A stretch of 64,000 nt of DNA, taken from NCBI GenBank assembly GCA_020633195.1, contig JACKEC010000024.1, positions 62,001 to 126,000 on the forward strand, in the 5' to 3' direction. The stretch's first letter is position 1. Every line of letters begins with the position of its first letter. Below the pieces are notes generated by a model, which had not been told where the DNA came from, ran no database searches, and was given only the letters and a program-made list of their open reading frames with translations. Positions 63,645-64,000 of the stretch are shown one piece after another. The position numbers were made by a program, and so were the translations under genes. The DNA is from Sandaracinaceae bacterium. Lineage in GTDB: Bacteria > Myxococcota_A > Polyangia > Polyangiales > Sandaracinaceae.

Positions 63645-64000
63645 AGGCCGGCCACGTCCTCGCCGAGCGCTATCGGCTCGTCGAGCGCCTCGGCGAGGGC
63701 GGGATGGGCGAGATCTGGCGCGCCGAGCAGGTCGCGCTCGGCCGCGACGTGGCGGTCAAGATGGTCCGCGCGGACTACCGCGGCGCCTCGACGGAGGCGA
63801 CGGAGCGCTTCCGCCGCGAGGCCGCGCTCATCGCGAAGGTCGATCACCGCAACGTCGTGGACGTCGTCGACTACGGCACCGAGCCCGACGGCACGCAGTA
63901 CCTCGTGATGCCGCTGCTCCCCGGCGAGACGCTCCTCGAGCGCACGAGCCGCCCCGAGCCGCCGACGCTCGGCGAGCTCCTCACCTGGATCCGGGGCGTG
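63641..64000 (+). CDS. Ser/Thr protein kinase, N-terminal part
   Basis: The gene starts at ATG 63641 and runs off the window after ~120 residues. The start of a Hanks-type kinase is clear: YRLVERLGEGGMGEIWRAEQ (glycine loop), VAVKMVR with the catalytic Lys, ERFRREAALIAKVDHRNVVDVVDYG (C-helix Glu) and YLVMPLLPGETL. HRD and DFG lie outside the window. The 4-bp overlap with the amino acid permease suggests that the two are co-translated and might be linked functionally. Confidence 0.92.
   Translation, partial: MKAGHVLAERYRLVERLGEGGMGEIWRAEQVALGRDVAVKMVRADYRGASTEATERFRREAALIAKVDHRNVVDVVDYGTEPDGTQYLVMPLLPGETLLERTSRPEPPTLGELLTWIRGV

Overview
The window is very GC-rich, with G or C at almost every third codon position. 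It carries many lipoproteins with Asp/Gly/Ala-rich linkers, Hanks-type Ser/Thr kinases, an adenylate cyclase with its own sensor, FHA and pentapeptide proteins and a Lon protease. This points to a myxobacterium-like member of the Myxococcota (Polyangia, Sandaracinaceae-like). That assignment is inferred from gene content and style only; there is no rRNA gene to confirm it. I found no rRNA, tRNA, insertion sequence, CRISPR array or prophage. Coding density is high, and many co-directional genes overlap by 1 or 4 bp.

Layout. 1-3.8 kb: the 3' end of an S1-domain (Tex-like) gene, a beta-rich lipoprotein, a 3-hydroxyisobutyrate-dehydrogenase-like enzyme, a block of intergenic hairpins, a YpfJ-like zinc peptidase and a repeat-rich exported protein. 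3.8-9.6 kb: a five-gene operon (unknown protein, TetR regulator, ABC ATPase, two ABC permeases with extracytoplasmic peptidase-like domains, one with zinc ligands and one without). 9.6-21.4 kb: sensor-adenylate cyclase with a LamG lipoprotein, gpsA, a GPH-type transporter, a GT2 glycosyltransferase, a ferritin-like lipoprotein, a PhoR/PhoB-like two-component system, a membrane HExxH protein and a small protein. 21.5-29.2 kb: a beta-helix lipoprotein, a long hairpin between convergent genes, a PPC-domain lipoprotein, two rRNA-type methyltransferases, an inverted-repeat element and lon. 29.4-35.3 kb: a GT-C glycosyltransferase operon ending in a discoidin-like protein, preceded by a lipoprotein plus ferritin-like pair.

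35.4-46.8 kb is the most unusual part: eight minus-strand genes, each overlapping the next by 1 or 4 bp. They encode an FHA protein, an Ig-like (ASH/Hydin-type) protein fused to a beta-rich module, two shorter relatives of that module, a DUF2169-pentapeptide protein, a long pentapeptide protein, a DUF3540 protein and a DUF4150 PAAR-like protein. This looks like a type VI secretion accessory or cargo module with no sheath, baseplate, Hcp or recognised toxin gene nearby.

46.9-64 kb: an unknown protein, a FAD-dependent dehydrogenase, a polytopic membrane protein, a Ser/Thr kinase, a Gre-like protein, a nitrosative-stress group (RIC/YtfE, NsrR-like regulator, hemerythrin protein), a DEAD-box helicase, a pectate-lyase-like lipoprotein, a TPR plus kelch-lipoprotein operon, an amino-acid permease and the start of a second Ser/Thr kinase that runs off the window.

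Functionally the window mixes housekeeping (gpsA, lon, rRNA modification, helicase) with envelope and signalling functions: surface lipoproteins, lipid-linked glycosyl transfer, two-component and cyclic-nucleotide signalling, NO/iron chemistry and a probable contractile-injection accessory locus.
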